A DNA stretch of 64,000 bases, taken from Methylomonas sp. Its GTDB lineage: Bacteria; Pseudomonadota; Gammaproteobacteria; Methylococcales; Methylomonadaceae. The notes beneath the pieces are model-generated. The model did no database searches. It was not told the DNA's origin and saw nothing but the letters and a program-made list of their open reading frames with translations. How positions within the stretch are numbered: position 1 is the first letter of the stretch; each line of letters begins with the position of its first letter. Location of the stretch: positions 62,001 to 126,000 of the forward strand of contig NZ_JALOBS010000014.1 in the NCBI RefSeq assembly GCF_023228165.1, written 5' to 3'. Shown piece by piece: positions 17,362 to 26,851 of this stretch. A program made the translations under genes and the position numbers.

Positions 17362-18456
17362 TTATGAATTATCGACCCGTTTTGCCATCGCGGAAAGTTT
17401 TTCCAGGGTGGTATTAAAGACCTCCGCATCCTCGCATCTAACAGTGGCATGGGCAACTTTACGGCCTTTGCGCGGCATTTTATCGTATAGATGTAAATGG
17501 GCGTGACCTAAGTTTAGCAGCTCTTGAGTATTTGGCAGGCCACCAATAAAATTGACCATCGCCGCGTAGCCCAGGGTTTGAGTAGTCCCTAAGGGCAAAT
17601 CCAAAATAGCCCGCAGATGATTTTCGAACTGACTGGTTTCGGAGCCTTCTATGCTCCAATGTCCGGAATTATGCACGCGTGGCGCGAATTCGTTGGCTAA
17701 TAATCGGCCATTTACATCGAATAATTCCAGCGCAATGATGCCCACATATTCCAGTTTTTCCAGTAGACGGCGCACGTAGTCTTCAGCCATGGCTTGCTCG
17801 GCATCGCCGTGACAGGCCGTGGCGATTCGTAAAATGCCGCCGCTGTGCCGGTTTTCCGATAACGGGTAAAACACGATATCGCCGGACGGGCGGCGGGCGG
17901 CGATGATGGAGACTTCACGCCGAAACGGTACAAAACCTTCCACAATGGAGGGAGCGCCTTGCATCGAGTGCCAGGCCGTCTCCAAATCGACCGCGGATTT
18001 CAAGACCACTTGCCCTTTGCCGTCATAACCCATGCGCCGGCTCTTCAAAATGGCCGGATAACCTATCTCGGGCATGGCTAGTTGTAAATCCCGCAGACTG
18101 TCAATCGCCGCATAGGGTGCGGTGCCTATGCCGATTTCGTTGAAAAAATTCTTTTCCAAAAGGCGGTCTTGAGCGATCGCCAATGCATTGGCGGGCGGAT
18201 AAACGCTCGTGTGGCTGGCTAAAAACTCGGCCACATGCGCCGGTACGTTTTCAAACTCATAAGTCACCACATCGGCTTTTTCCGCTAATTGTGCCAATAA
18301 AGCCGGGTCATCATAAGCACCGTGTAAATGTTCGCTCAAACCCGAGGCGCCGGCATTTTCATCAGGGTCCAGCACGATAAATTTCAGACCTAAAGGATAA
18401 CCGGCTAAAGCGATCATTCTGGCGAGTTGGCCGCCACCCAAAATGCCGACCTTCAT
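17362..18456 (-). CDS. purK: 5-(carboxyamino)imidazole ribonucleotide synthase PurK
   Basis: ATP-grasp enzyme that carboxylates AIR to N5-CAIR in purine synthesis. It starts with [11 protein letters not shown], the typical PurK dinucleotide-like loop, and contains [14 protein letters not shown] (ATP-grasp), [12 protein letters not shown] and [14 protein letters not shown] near the end. At 364 aa it is a normal length. Its ATG overlaps the purE stop by four bases, so PurE and PurK are made from one message, as in most bacteria. Confidence 0.95.
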   Translation of the reverse strand: MKVGILGGGQLARMIALAGYPLGLKFIVLDPDENAGASGLSEHLHGAYDDPALLAQLAEKADVVTYEFENVPAHVAEFLASHTSVYPPANALAIAQDRLLEKNFFNEIGIGTAPYAAIDSLRDLQLAMPEIGYPAILKSRRMGYDGKGQVVLKSAVDLETAWHSMQGAPSIVEGFVPFRREVSIIAARRPSGDIVFYPLSENRHSGGILRIATACHGDAEQAMAEDYVRRLLEKLEYVGIIALELFDVNGRLLANEFAPRVHNSGHWSIEGSETSQFENHLRAILDLPLGTTQTLGYAAMVNFIGGLPNTQELLNLGHAHLHLYDKMPRKGRKVAHATVRCEDAEVFNTTLEKLSAMAKRVDNS

Positions 18457-18950
18457 GATTGCACCTGGCGCGGATCGGGATTTGCGGTGACGTTATCAGT
18501 CTGTTGTTGGCGGTAAACATCCAGGGCAGGGCGGTATTGCGGATGTTTATTACTGATAATAGATGCGGCCAGCAGAGCGGCATTAATGGCGCCGGCTTTA
18601 CCAATCGCCAGCGTACCCACGGGAATACCGGCCGGCATTTGCACGATGGATAACAATGAATCCATCCCGTTTAAAGCCTTGGATTGCACCGGCACGCCCA
18701 GCACCGGCAGCACCGTTTTGGCGGCGGTCATGCCGGGCAAATGCGCGGCGCCGCCGGCACCGGCGATTATGACTTCCAAACCTTTGCTTTCGGCATTCTC
18801 GGCATATTGAAACAGCTTGTCTGGCGTACGGTGCGCCGATACCACTTCAACCTCGTGGGGAATTTCAAGATGCTCTAAGGTTTGCGCAGCATGTTGCATG
18901 GTTTCCCAATCGGAAGTGGAACCCATGATGATGCCTATCAATGCGGTCAT
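18453..18950 (-). CDS. purE: N5-carboxyaminoimidazole ribonucleotide mutase PurE
   Basis: Converts N5-CAIR to CAIR, the step after PurK. The 165-aa product has the class I PurE motifs [23 protein letters not shown] (catalytic His) and [18 protein letters not shown] ribosome-binding site precedes ATG 18950. It is the first gene of the purEK unit; the promoter should lie in the gene-free region to its right, where none was identified with confidence. Confidence 0.95.
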   Translation of the reverse strand: MTALIGIIMGSTSDWETMQHAAQTLEHLEIPHEVEVVSAHRTPDKLFQYAENAESKGLEVIIAGAGGAAHLPGMTAAKTVLPVLGVPVQSKALNGMDSLLSIVQMPAGIPVGTLAIGKAGAINAALLAASIISNKHPQYRPALDVYRQQQTDNVTANPDPRQVQS

Positions 18951-19119
18951 GCAAAATCTCCGGTGTTATGCATTATTCAAAAGCTCGGGCATTATCGCAT
19001 AAAAGGAACTTATTCCACCTCGACAAGCGGGGAAGTGATTTCAAATGCGTGGGGGGATGAATATAAAAATAACCCGGCTTGGCTTATCGCCGCAATCTGA
19101 GTGCTCAGTATCTTACCTG

Positions 19120-19154
19120 GAAAAAATAAAACAACCAGCCACTAAAGCGGCTGG
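19120..19154 (-). terminator. Rho-independent terminator-like hairpin on the minus strand
   Basis: Read on the minus strand, a CCAGCC stem pairs with GGCTGG around an 8-base loop and is followed by TTGTTTTATTTTTT. On the plus strand no T-run follows the stem. It would end a leftward transcript, yet the nearest leftward protein gene to its right is more than 2.8 kb away, which suggests a short untranslated transcript upstream. Confidence 0.55.
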
Positions 19155-19445
19155 GTCCGAATCGGCCTAACAACCCGAAGACGCGTTGACTGAACGGCGC
19201 GTGTTCGGGGCGCCCTCTTAAATATTATTGGTTCGGATTGGATTGATAATGATGCCAGCACATAGGATTTGATCATTTCTTCCGCCGTCTGCCCGACTGA
19301 GGCGGCGTATCTATACCGACCGCACTTATATGCGAGTTATTTGCCACGGCAAGTTGGCAACTCGTCCTTATTTCAGCTTAGCAACATCCTTCACCGACGC
19401 CTAGCCTTGCAGCGGCACAAAACCGTCTTTCGACGCCTATCGGAC
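19155..19445 (-). ncRNA. Candidate structured RNA (strand uncertain, minus favoured)
   Basis: Three stem-loops can be drawn. Plus-strand coordinates: CCGCC 19282-19286 with GGCGG near 19301-19305; a stem formed by GAGTTATTTGCCA and TGGCAACTC (about 19333-19361, with an internal bulge); and CGTC-TTTC-GACG near 19424-19435. On the minus strand the last becomes CGTC-GAAA-GACG, a stable GNRA tetraloop, and the segment leads into the terminator at 19154-19120. This favours a leftward RNA of about 300 bases. The alternative is a rightward leader or riboswitch for the PEP-CTERM gene. I do not recognise a known family with confidence. Confidence 0.3.
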
Positions 19446-19606
19446 AAATATATATCTAAAGTTAAACAATATATACCTCTGGTTAAATTGTCTGATTGAC
19501 ATTAGAGATTGATAATTTATGCGAATCTAAAATCACAATATTTATTGTCGTTACCTTATGGGTACTCAACAAACCTAATTTGCATATATTATTCAAGGAG
19601 AGTTAG

Positions 19607-20602
19607 ATGCTGAATAAATTTATTCGCGCATTTGTTTTAATATCAGCATCCTGCTGGCTTGGGCCTGCCTTGGCCTCATCTTCCGCTCAGGCAATTATCG
19701 ATTGGAATGGTATCAGTTTTAAGCTAATCGATTTATCGAATGGACAAAATGCGCCGGTATTAAACTGGATTTCAAAATCCGGTTCGCTAACTTCCTATGC
19801 GACATCTATAGCGCCCTACGACTATGATGAAAGCACTAGGAGTAGCTTTGGTTTTAATAAAGATATTGCAACTAATGCTGAAACTGAATTTGCCCAGAGC
19901 AATGCTATCCGCAACAATAATTTATTGTCTGCGGATGCGTCAAGCGAGACAGGTAAAACTGCTAATGCAAGCGGCACTAATAATGCCAATTCCAGTGCCG
20001 AAAATAGCGGGGTATTTTCATTAAGCGGCGTGGGATGGTTGCTAATTTACATGGATTGGAGTGTGTTTTCTACCGGAGTTTATAGCAATGATGCAGGGTT
20101 AGGAATAAATGAATATGCCAGTGCCTCTGTTTCTATTAATGGGTTCTATAATGGAGTGTTTAACTCTGGATCGGCAAACTCAGCGTACAGCACAACTTTC
20201 GGTGATTTAAATAATCCAGGCTCAATATCAAAAAATGGCATTTTCAGTATGGGTCTTGTAAACCTGGGAACGGGAACGACCTCCGGCTATATTTCAGCTA
20301 TTGCCACAGCGTTCGCTTCCAGTAACACATATATCGCCGCATTGGAACAGACGGATTCGACCGATCACGGATCCGCGGGTAACAACACTCATCTGGATGA
20401 CGAATTAACGTATCAATTGTTAGATATAAGCTCAACAACGCCAGGAATTGATTCGACACCATCATTATCCGAAAATCAGGGCTTAACTAATATTAGCGAA
20501 CGCGTGGAAAACACGGTTCCGGAACCGACAACATTTGCGTTGATTGGTATCGGTTTAGCTGCAATAGCTACTCGAGCACAAAAACGATATCTACTATTTT
20601 GA
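19607..20602 (+). CDS. PEP-CTERM sorting domain protein (copy 1)
   Basis: A 331-aa secreted protein. It has a signal peptide (MLNKFIRAFVLISASCWLGPALA), a Ser/Asn/Thr/Ala-rich beta-type body and a C-terminal sorting tail: VPEPTTFALIGIGLAAIATR followed by basic residues, the exosortase target. Such proteins are exported, cleaved by EpsH-type exosortase and found in exopolysaccharide-rich envelopes. The mature N-terminus SSSAQAIIDWNGISF is almost the same as in the next gene, so the two are tandem paralogs. AGGAG precedes ATG 19607. The function of the body is unknown, and no exosortase gene is in the window. Confidence 0.88.
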   Translation: MLNKFIRAFVLISASCWLGPALASSSAQAIIDWNGISFKLIDLSNGQNAPVLNWISKSGSLTSYATSIAPYDYDESTRSSFGFNKDIATNAETEFAQSNAIRNNNLLSADASSETGKTANASGTNNANSSAENSGVFSLSGVGWLLIYMDWSVFSTGVYSNDAGLGINEYASASVSINGFYNGVFNSGSANSAYSTTFGDLNNPGSISKNGIFSMGLVNLGTGTTSGYISAIATAFASSNTYIAALEQTDSTDHGSAGNNTHLDDELTYQLLDISSTTPGIDSTPSLSENQGLTNISERVENTVPEPTTFALIGIGLAAIATRAQKRYLLF

Positions 20603-21063
20603 CTATATAAGGATTGGTTCGGACCATTTTAAAAAGTAAATGATAAGCACATTTAAAAATCGGTACCGCAGAAACAGGTTTGTCGGTTTCGGAATTTGCT
20701 ATTCAATCCTGGCCTAACGATAGCACCGGGATGAGGAGAATTCACGTTTTATTACTCATAACGCTTGCCGCAGATTTACAGATCGATGAAGCAGGCAAGG
20801 CGATATCGTAAAAGTTCATGAAAAAACCATCCCTGGTTGCTGGCAATGATATTTGTACAACCAGTATTTTTAAATAATTTTACACCGGCAATATATATCG
20901 AAAGTAATATTATTTTATTGCCTTGTCTATATGGAAAATTCGCCTGACAGGCCTGATAATAACTTCGTAAGGCAAATAAATATGATGCTGATTGTATTTT
21001 ATTGTTAATTTGTCCTTGCAAAATATAATTTATTTTCTAATCGGCATTTTAAAAAGGAATTGT
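20603..21063. other. 461-base AT-rich gap between the two PEP-CTERM genes
   Basis: No gene is supported. The stretch is AT-rich, with GCCTGACAGGC as a small inverted repeat near 20942-20952. An 81-codon frame on the minus strand has no ribosome-binding site and no recognisable content. The second PEP-CTERM gene may have its own promoter here, but I could not identify one. Confidence 0.4.
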
Positions 21064-21894
21064 ATGAACAAAACATCTGCTGCTCTTTTGGCTGCGGCTA
21101 TTAGTCTTGGTGGGGTTGATGTTGTATCAGCCTCGTCTTCCGCCCAGGCTATTATTGATTGGGATAATTTAAGCTTTCAACTAATCGATTTATCGGGCGG
21201 TATAAATATACCGTTGTTGAATTGGACATCAAAATCCGGCTCGGTAACATCGACCGCTACAAAGGTCGATCCATACGATTTCGACACCAGCAGTAGAACC
21301 AGTTACGGGTTTACCAAAACGATTTTCGCCAATGCTGACACCGACTTCACCCAAGGAAATGCCTTGCGCAATAACGTAATCTTGTCCGCGGACGCCTCAA
21401 GTCAGGCAGGTTTAACCGACGTATCCGGCTATAACTATGCGAATTCGAGTGCGTCCAATAGCGGCAGCTTTGAGTTAACCGGCAAGGGTTGGTTACTTAT
21501 TAGTATGAATTGGAGTGTGGCCGCTACCGGAACATACGGCGATTGGGATTCAGGAATGGTCGAATACGCGAATGCTTCAATAGCGATAAACGGCAGTTAT
21601 GCCGGTCTGTTTAATTCCGGGTCCGCCGCTTCGAGTTATTCCACGCCGGTAGGTTATTGGAATACGGCTACTGCGGATTCGCAAAGCGGTACCTTCAGCA
21701 TGGCGGTTTTTAACCCAGGCGCAGGTATCATTACAGGTGTTATATCCGCGGCAAGCTCCGCAACCGCATATAGTCGTAATGCCCGCAACAATTTTGATAA
21801 TCTTGAAGTATCCCCAGTACCGGTACCCGGGGCAATTTGGCTGTTTGCTAGCGGACTGATTGTTTTTTTCGGATCAACGAAGCGTAAATATTAG
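21064..21894 (+). CDS. PEP-CTERM-like (VPVPGA...) secreted protein (copy 2)
   Basis: A 276-aa paralog of the preceding protein. The signal peptide (MNKTSAALLAAAISLGGVDVVSA) is followed by SSSAQAIIDWDNLSFQLIDL and a body matching copy 1 along its length (SADASSQAG, GSFELTGKGWLLISMNWSV). The sorting tail is the VPLPAAAWL-type variant: VPVPGAIWLFASGLIVFF, then KRKY. The two copies thus share a body but carry different tail subclasses, PEP in one and PxPGA in the other. ATG 21064 with AAGGA is chosen over the longer open frame from 20992. Confidence 0.86.
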   Translation: MNKTSAALLAAAISLGGVDVVSASSSAQAIIDWDNLSFQLIDLSGGINIPLLNWTSKSGSVTSTATKVDPYDFDTSSRTSYGFTKTIFANADTDFTQGNALRNNVILSADASSQAGLTDVSGYNYANSSASNSGSFELTGKGWLLISMNWSVAATGTYGDWDSGMVEYANASIAINGSYAGLFNSGSAASSYSTPVGYWNTATADSQSGTFSMAVFNPGAGIITGVISAASSATAYSRNARNNFDNLEVSPVPVPGAIWLFASGLIVFFGSTKRKY

Positions 21895-21975
21895 CCATTT
21901 TTCAGTGCGGGGAGGATTTGTAAAGCATTGCCTCCCCCACGAACTCAAATCCAGAAAACCGGGTAATCCGCGACA

Positions 21976-22614
21976 CTACATCAATTTTCTTTCCCTCGCA
22001 TACACACATAATTCCACTCGATTCTTAACGCCTAATTTTTCGAAAATATTATGTAAATGGACTTTGACTGTTCCCTCGCTGATAAAGCATTGCTCGGCTA
22101 TTTTCTTATTGCTATAACCATTAGCGACTCGCTTTATCAAATCGATTTCTCGCGTAGTCAATATACGTCTGGTTTGTTGTAAATCCTCTTCTTGGTTTAC
22201 CCATTTATCAAGCGCACGTAACACCGAGTCTTTTTCCAGCCACTTTCCGCCGGCATGCACTTTTCTGACGCACTCTATTAACAGTTCGGGAGCCGATTCT
22301 TTTAAGACCACGCCACTTGCGCCAAATTGAATCGCCGCCAGAACTTCATCTTCATCTACACCGGCGGTAAGCACGACTACCTTGACTGGGTTTTTCTGCT
22401 GTTTTAAAGCTCTCAGCACTGCGATGCCATCCATTTTAGGCATGCGCAGATCGAGCAGAACTAGGTCCGGGTTATGTTCGTTAACACTGCGCATGACCGA
22501 TTCTCCGTTATCGCAGCACTCTAAAACAACGAAGTCCGCCTCGGTAACGAATAATTGTTGCAAGGCGTTCAACACCAGGGGATGGTCGTCGGCCAGAATT
22601 AATCTGATTGTCAT
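21976..22614 (-). CDS. NarL/LuxR-family response regulator
   Basis: A 212-aa regulator with an N-terminal receiver domain (acidic pocket ADD near residues 9-11, phospho-Asp in LVLLDLRMPKMDG, Lys in VVLKESAP) and a C-terminal LuxR helix-turn-helix (LTTREIDLIKRVANGYSNKK, then SEGTVKVHLHNIFEKLGV). Its ATG overlaps the stop of the histidine kinase gene by four bases, so they form a cognate pair. The targets are unknown; the neighbouring PEP-CTERM genes, which converge on this gene, are one guess. Confidence 0.92.
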   Translation of the reverse strand: MTIRLILADDHPLVLNALQQLFVTEADFVVLECCDNGESVMRSVNEHNPDLVLLDLRMPKMDGIAVLRALKQQKNPVKVVVLTAGVDEDEVLAAIQFGASGVVLKESAPELLIECVRKVHAGGKWLEKDSVLRALDKWVNQEEDLQQTRRILTTREIDLIKRVANGYSNKKIAEQCFISEGTVKVHLHNIFEKLGVKNRVELCVYARERKLM

Positions 22615-24392
22615 CGGTTGCGCTCCCTCGGTAAATTTGTTTCCAGCGGGCGCTCGTCATGGCGCTGCTTGCTGGCGTTCAAGGGTAGGCTGATATCCAA
22701 TTCAGTACCGTTTGGATGGGAATGTATTGTTAAGTTGCCTTGCAACGATAATATCCTTTCCATAATGGTTTTCGGGCCTTGCTTAGTTTTAGTTAATTGC
22801 GCCAAATCGTAATCGCCGGTAAAGGGAAAGCCATGTCCGTCGTCGAATACGTGGATATGCAGACATTCCGCGCCGATATGCGTCGATAACTCAACATAAC
22901 CGGCGTCGGCATGCCGGGCACAATTGATGATGGCTTCGCGAACAATAGGATACACATCGTCCACCCGACTGAGCGGGCAAAGATTCGATTGTTCGGACAA
23001 TCTGACTTCAAGGCCCCATTGCCGAGATACGGTTTCCGCCAATTCGCGTAAGCGGTCATTTAAGCTGATTTGAAAACGATGTTCCGCTGCGGCCGGTTTT
23101 AGTTGTTGGATAAATTGGCGCAGGTTGGACTGTTCCGATCGGATTATTGATTGTAGATTTTCCAAGCCTTGACGGGCGCTATCGGAATTGGACTCCAGTG
23201 TTCGGGTAATGGTTTTAACTTGCAAGGCGATACCCGTCAAAGTTTGTAACACGCCATCATGGAGATCCCTAGCCATTTTGATGCGTTCGTCGATGGCGGC
23301 CGTCTTTTTTTGCTGCAGATACAATAAAAACTGATCCATTCGTAAAGCCACTTGCTGGGCTGCCAAAATCCCTAAATTAAGATCGTCCAGGCTTTGTTCG
23401 GGTTTGTCGAGTAGTAGCAGGTGTCCAACAAATGCTTGGCCATCCAACACCAATCCGATTACGCTTTTAATGTGATACTGTGAAATCAGATCGGGTTGCA
23501 AGGGTACAACGGCACGGTACTTGAGACTTTTTGCAGTCACGCAAAGTGTCTTGGCCGGCTGGCCGGCCAAATCATTGCACAGAAAATTACACCCTTTTAA
23601 TATCTCCGGTACCGCTGTCGGATACACGTTCGGACCGATAGGCTGCATGTCAAAATGATCCTGCGTCAATAATGCCGCGTGTCTGCCAGGCTGTTCGGTT
23701 TCTTCCCATAGCATCAACAGTCTTGGCGTTTGCAGCGTTTCCGTGGCGTAACTGAGGGTATCGAAGATAAACGACTCCAAATCGTTATCCTTCGAGTCGA
23801 AAGTCGGCCATTCACTCAATTTACCGAGTTCCGTGCGAATATTTTTTTCATAGGTGGTTAAATAAATCAGTAGTAAGGACACTACGATTAGATGCACATT
23901 ACGAATGATGAAGCGATTCAGTTCCAGTTCGCTGCTGTCCAGCTGCAAATTCAGATCCAAGAAAATGCCGGTACCGCTATATAAACAAAGAAAAGCCAAC
24001 GCAGACCAAAGAATGCCCGACTTTTGCCACCGTAGCGCGGCAGCAAACAAGGCAAAAATGAAATAGGTAAAAAACGGACTTGAACCGCCGTAAGTGATGG
24101 CGATAAGAGCGGTAAAAATGAGTACATCAAAAAAATGAGTCGCAAGGCCAATGTATTTAGTTTGTAATGGAAACAGCTTTAAAATAATCAGCAAAGACCA
24201 GGAATAACTTAGATAAAACACCAATATCCATTGGGTTAGCTTTGCGGTTTCTTCCGGCCCTATTGGGTCAAGCCAGCCGGCCAGCCAAGAAAAACTCGCT
24301 AAACCCGCGCGACTGAGAATGATAAGGCGCTCAATGCGAATATGCGGCGTCAGAGTCATCGAATTATGAATTAAAGATGCGTAGCCATTCAT
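22611..24392 (-). CDS. Membrane sensor histidine kinase (HisKA_3 type, NarX/LiaS-like)
   Basis: A 593-aa kinase. The N-terminal part has five or six TM helices (about residues 20-190) with no large periplasmic loop, so it probably senses a membrane or intracellular cue. A GAF-like domain follows (about 200-360, with SVIGLVLDGQAFVGHLLLLD). Then come the dimerisation/phosphoacceptor helix DERIKMARDLHDGVLQTL, with the active His in LHDG, and a HATPase_c domain (YPIVREAIINCARHA, HVFDDGHGF). It is the partner of the downstream regulator. ATG 24359 (MTLTPHIRIERL) is an alternative start. Confidence 0.9.
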   Translation of the reverse strand: MNGYASLIHNSMTLTPHIRIERLIILSRAGLASFSWLAGWLDPIGPEETAKLTQWILVFYLSYSWSLLIILKLFPLQTKYIGLATHFFDVLIFTALIAITYGGSSPFFTYFIFALFAAALRWQKSGILWSALAFLCLYSGTGIFLDLNLQLDSSELELNRFIIRNVHLIVVSLLLIYLTTYEKNIRTELGKLSEWPTFDSKDNDLESFIFDTLSYATETLQTPRLLMLWEETEQPGRHAALLTQDHFDMQPIGPNVYPTAVPEILKGCNFLCNDLAGQPAKTLCVTAKSLKYRAVVPLQPDLISQYHIKSVIGLVLDGQAFVGHLLLLDKPEQSLDDLNLGILAAQQVALRMDQFLLYLQQKKTAAIDERIKMARDLHDGVLQTLTGIALQVKTITRTLESNSDSARQGLENLQSIIRSEQSNLRQFIQQLKPAAAEHRFQISLNDRLRELAETVSRQWGLEVRLSEQSNLCPLSRVDDVYPIVREAIINCARHADAGYVELSTHIGAECLHIHVFDDGHGFPFTGDYDLAQLTKTKQGPKTIMERILSLQGNLTIHSHPNGTELDISLPLNASKQRHDERPLETNLPRERNR

Positions 24393-24628
24393 TATAAGGC
24401 TGTTTGAGTCGGGCTATTATTGCGCCTATCAATAATTTTCCATTACGTCGGATTGTGCCGAATTTGCTAGGCAGGGGCTTTCCGCGCGTCCGGGTTATTT
24501 GGTATGAGCACCGCTTAGAGGAGCGGCATCTATCGGCAAACTCAAGCAAGCGATTAGCGCGGTTCACCATGCAAGTACATTTTATTGATAAAATGAGCGT
24601 CTCTTAATATGGGATTAGATGGAAATTG

Positions 24629-25261
24629 ATGGAATATTCGCATTCAGCTAAGTTGGATATAGCCGAGTTATCGTGTAGTCGCGACGACAGACAGCTGTTT
24701 TCAGGCTTGAGTTTTAGCTTACAACGGGGCCAGGTTTTATTGTTGGAGGGTAGTAACGGCAGTGGCAAAACTACATTATTACGGATTTTATGCGGTTTCC
24801 GCCCAGCCGATGGCGGCCAAATTTACTGGATTGGTCAGCCGCTGGCGGGTAGCTCGTATTTTGCCGATATGGCTTATGTCGGTCATGCCGATGGCATCAA
24901 AAAAGAACTTACGGTGCTGGAAAACCTGCGATTTGCACTGGCATTAAGTCAACCCGGTCATTATTCCATCGAGCAGGCCCTGCAAAAAGTGCAACTGGCC
25001 GGGTACGACGACAATTTGGTGCAAACTTTATCCGCCGGGCAAAAACGCCGTTTATCCCTGGCCCGCCTGCTGGTCACACACAATATTTTGTGGATTCTGG
25101 ACGAGCCTTTTACTTCGCTGGATAAACAAGGTATAGAGCTGATTGAAACTTTAATGGACGACCACGTCAAAAACGGCGGCATGGTGATTTTGACCTCTCA
25201 TCATGACTTAAGCCTGTCCCATCTCAGTCTGCAACGTATTCATTTGGACTCATGTCTTTAA
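24629..25261 (+). CDS. ccmA: Cytochrome c biogenesis ATP-binding protein CcmA
   Basis: ATPase of the CcmABCD haem-handling complex, which releases holo-CcmE. It has Walker A GSNGSGKTT, signature LSAGQKRRLSLARL and Walker B ILWILDEPFTSLD, then a switch His in TSHHDLS. About 210 aa is the usual CcmA length. ATG 24629 is chosen over a TTG three bases upstream. It is the first gene of a nine-gene ccm run in which nearly every junction overlaps. Confidence 0.95.
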   Translation: MEYSHSAKLDIAELSCSRDDRQLFSGLSFSLQRGQVLLLEGSNGSGKTTLLRILCGFRPADGGQIYWIGQPLAGSSYFADMAYVGHADGIKKELTVLENLRFALALSQPGHYSIEQALQKVQLAGYDDNLVQTLSAGQKRRLSLARLLVTHNILWILDEPFTSLDKQGIELIETLMDDHVKNGGMVILTSHHDLSLSHLSLQRIHLDSCL

Positions 25262-25926
25262 TTCATGCTTTTTTTGCCATTGTTCGTCGGGATTTGTTGT
25301 TAGCGTTTCGCCGGCGTGCGGAAGCGGCCAACCCTTTGTTCTTTTTCGTGTTGGTAGTGACTTTATTCCCATTAGCGGTCGGTGCGCAGCCTAATTTATT
25401 GCAAGCCATGGCGCCCGGCGTAATTTGGGTATCCGCACTACTGGCGGCTTTATTATCGCTGGACGGCTTGTTTCGCTCAGATTTTGAAGACGGCTCGCTG
25501 GAACAGTTGCTGCTCAGTCCGCATCCGTTGTCCGTATTGGTGCTGGGAAAAGTTACCTCCCACTGGCTGGTGACCGGTTTACCGCTGCTATTGGTTGCGC
25601 CTTTGCTTGCCGTATTTTTAGGCTTGCCCGAACAAGCCATGCCGACATTATGGCTAACCCTGATTTTGGCGACGCCGTTGTTGAGCCTGATCGGGGCTAT
25701 CGGCGTCGCCTTGACGGTGGGTTTGCGTCGCGGCGGCATGATATTGTCACTGCTGGTGTTGCCGCTGTACATACCGGTGCTGATTTTTGCCAGCAGCGCC
25801 GTCGATAGGGCCGCCAGCGGTCTGCCGGTAACCGCGCAAATCAATATTTTATTAGCCATGTTATTAATGGCATTGGTACTAACCCCGCTGCCTACCGCGG
25901 CAGCGCTGAAAATGAGTGTTAATTAA
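25252..25926 (+). CDS. ccmB: Haem exporter permease CcmB
   Basis: A 224-aa inner-membrane protein with six predicted TM helices, partner of CcmA. Family features are RRDLLLAFRRRAEAANPLFF near the N-terminus and DGLFRSDFEDGSLEQLLLSP in the first loop. The start lies ten bases inside ccmA, which indicates coupled translation. Five bases separate it from ccmC. Confidence 0.95.
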   Translation: MSLIHAFFAIVRRDLLLAFRRRAEAANPLFFFVLVVTLFPLAVGAQPNLLQAMAPGVIWVSALLAALLSLDGLFRSDFEDGSLEQLLLSPHPLSVLVLGKVTSHWLVTGLPLLLVAPLLAVFLGLPEQAMPTLWLTLILATPLLSLIGAIGVALTVGLRRGGMILSLLVLPLYIPVLIFASSAVDRAASGLPVTAQINILLAMLLMALVLTPLPTAAALKMSVN

Positions 25927-25931
25927 CGCCT

Positions 25932-26693
25932 ATGTCTTTTATTCCCGCACCCATCAGCCGTTTCTTTCACCGTACAGCTTCGCCGCCGCATTTTTATGCA
26001 CTGGCTGATAAGTTGATGCCGTGGCTGACGGCACTATTTTTACTGTTACTGATACCGGGCTTATACGGCGGTTTGGTGATGGCGCCAGCCGATTATCAGC
26101 AAGGTGACAGTTACCGGATCATTTACATTCACGTGCCCGCAGCCTGGATGTCTTTATTCATATACGTAATGATGGCCGTGATGGGCGGCATTGCGCTGGT
26201 CTGGCGCATGAAGTTGGCGGAAGTGATGTTGATTAGCAGCGCGCCGATCGGCGCCGGCTTTACCTTCGTGGCCTTGGTGACAGGTTCTTTATGGGGTAAA
26301 CCCATGTGGGGCACCTGGTGGGTTTGGGATGCGCGCCTGACTTCGGAACTTATTCTGCTGTTTTTGTATCTGGGTGTCACCAGTCTTTACGGCGCGATTG
26401 AAGACAAACGCAGCGCGGCGCGGGCGGTATCGATTTTGGCGCTGGTGGGTGTAGTGAATATTCCCATCATTCATTATTCGGTGGAGTGGTGGAATACTCT
26501 GCATCAGGGGCCGACGGTCAGTAAAATGGACAAGCCGTCCATCCATATCAGTATGTTGATTCCGCTACTGCTGATGGCGGTGGCGTTTAAAGTGTATTAC
26601 GCCATAGCGGTGTTGCAAGCCGCTAAACTGGAATTAATCAGACGCGAACCTTCCGCGCAATGGGTTAAAAACCTGCTGGAGCACAAAGCATGA
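25932..26693 (+). CDS. ccmC: Haem lyase/handling protein CcmC
   Basis: A 253-aa protein with six TM helices that loads haem onto CcmE. The periplasmic tryptophan-rich WWD motif is visible as WGKPMWGTWWVWDARLTSE. Flanking histidines that can ligate haem are in YIHVPAAW and IIHYSVEWW. Its stop overlaps the ccmD start (ATGA). Confidence 0.95.
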   Translation: MSFIPAPISRFFHRTASPPHFYALADKLMPWLTALFLLLLIPGLYGGLVMAPADYQQGDSYRIIYIHVPAAWMSLFIYVMMAVMGGIALVWRMKLAEVMLISSAPIGAGFTFVALVTGSLWGKPMWGTWWVWDARLTSELILLFLYLGVTSLYGAIEDKRSAARAVSILALVGVVNIPIIHYSVEWWNTLHQGPTVSKMDKPSIHISMLIPLLLMAVAFKVYYAIAVLQAAKLELIRREPSAQWVKNLLEHKA

Positions 26694-26851
26694 ATTTGGA
26701 GAGTTTTTTTGCGATGGGCGGCTATGCCTTTTATGTTTGGACCTCCTATGGCATCACGACCGCAGTGTTGCTATGGAACCTGTTCGCACCTATCGTGCTA
26801 CGCAAACAATTACTTAGACAGTTAACCCTTAAGCAAAAACGCACGCAATGA
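26690..26851 (+). CDS. ccmD: Haem exporter protein CcmD
   Basis: A 53-codon gene fitting exactly between ccmC and ccmE, overlapping both by four bases (ATGA). The product MNLESFFAMGGYAFYVWTSY begins in the typical CcmD way (F.MGGYAFYVW.SYG), has one TM helix and ends in a basic tail (LRKQLLRQLTLKQKR). CcmD stabilises CcmC-CcmE interaction and helps CcmAB release holo-CcmE. Confidence 0.92.
   Translation: MNLESFFAMGGYAFYVWTSYGITTAVLLWNLFAPIVLRKQLLRQLTLKQKRTQ

Larger units (their letters stand above)
18951..19606. other. 656-base gene-free region between purE and the PEP-CTERM genes
   Basis: No convincing protein gene: a 76-codon frame on the plus strand at 19269-19499 lacks a ribosome-binding site and is likely incidental. 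The region holds a minus-strand terminator-like hairpin (19120-19154) and several stem-loops at 19281-19435 that are listed separately. A TTGACA at 19496-19501 lies upstream of the first PEP-CTERM gene, but no well-placed -10 box follows it. Confidence 0.5.

Noticed and set aside
19269..19499. A 76-codon plus-strand frame in the gap before the PEP-CTERM genes
   Set aside because: No ribosome-binding site, and it spans the hairpins of a candidate RNA; composition is not protein-like.
18951..19606. tRNA or other classical RNA gene in the largest gaps
   Set aside because: No T-loop GGTTCGANTCC consensus with matching acceptor stem was found in this or other gaps.
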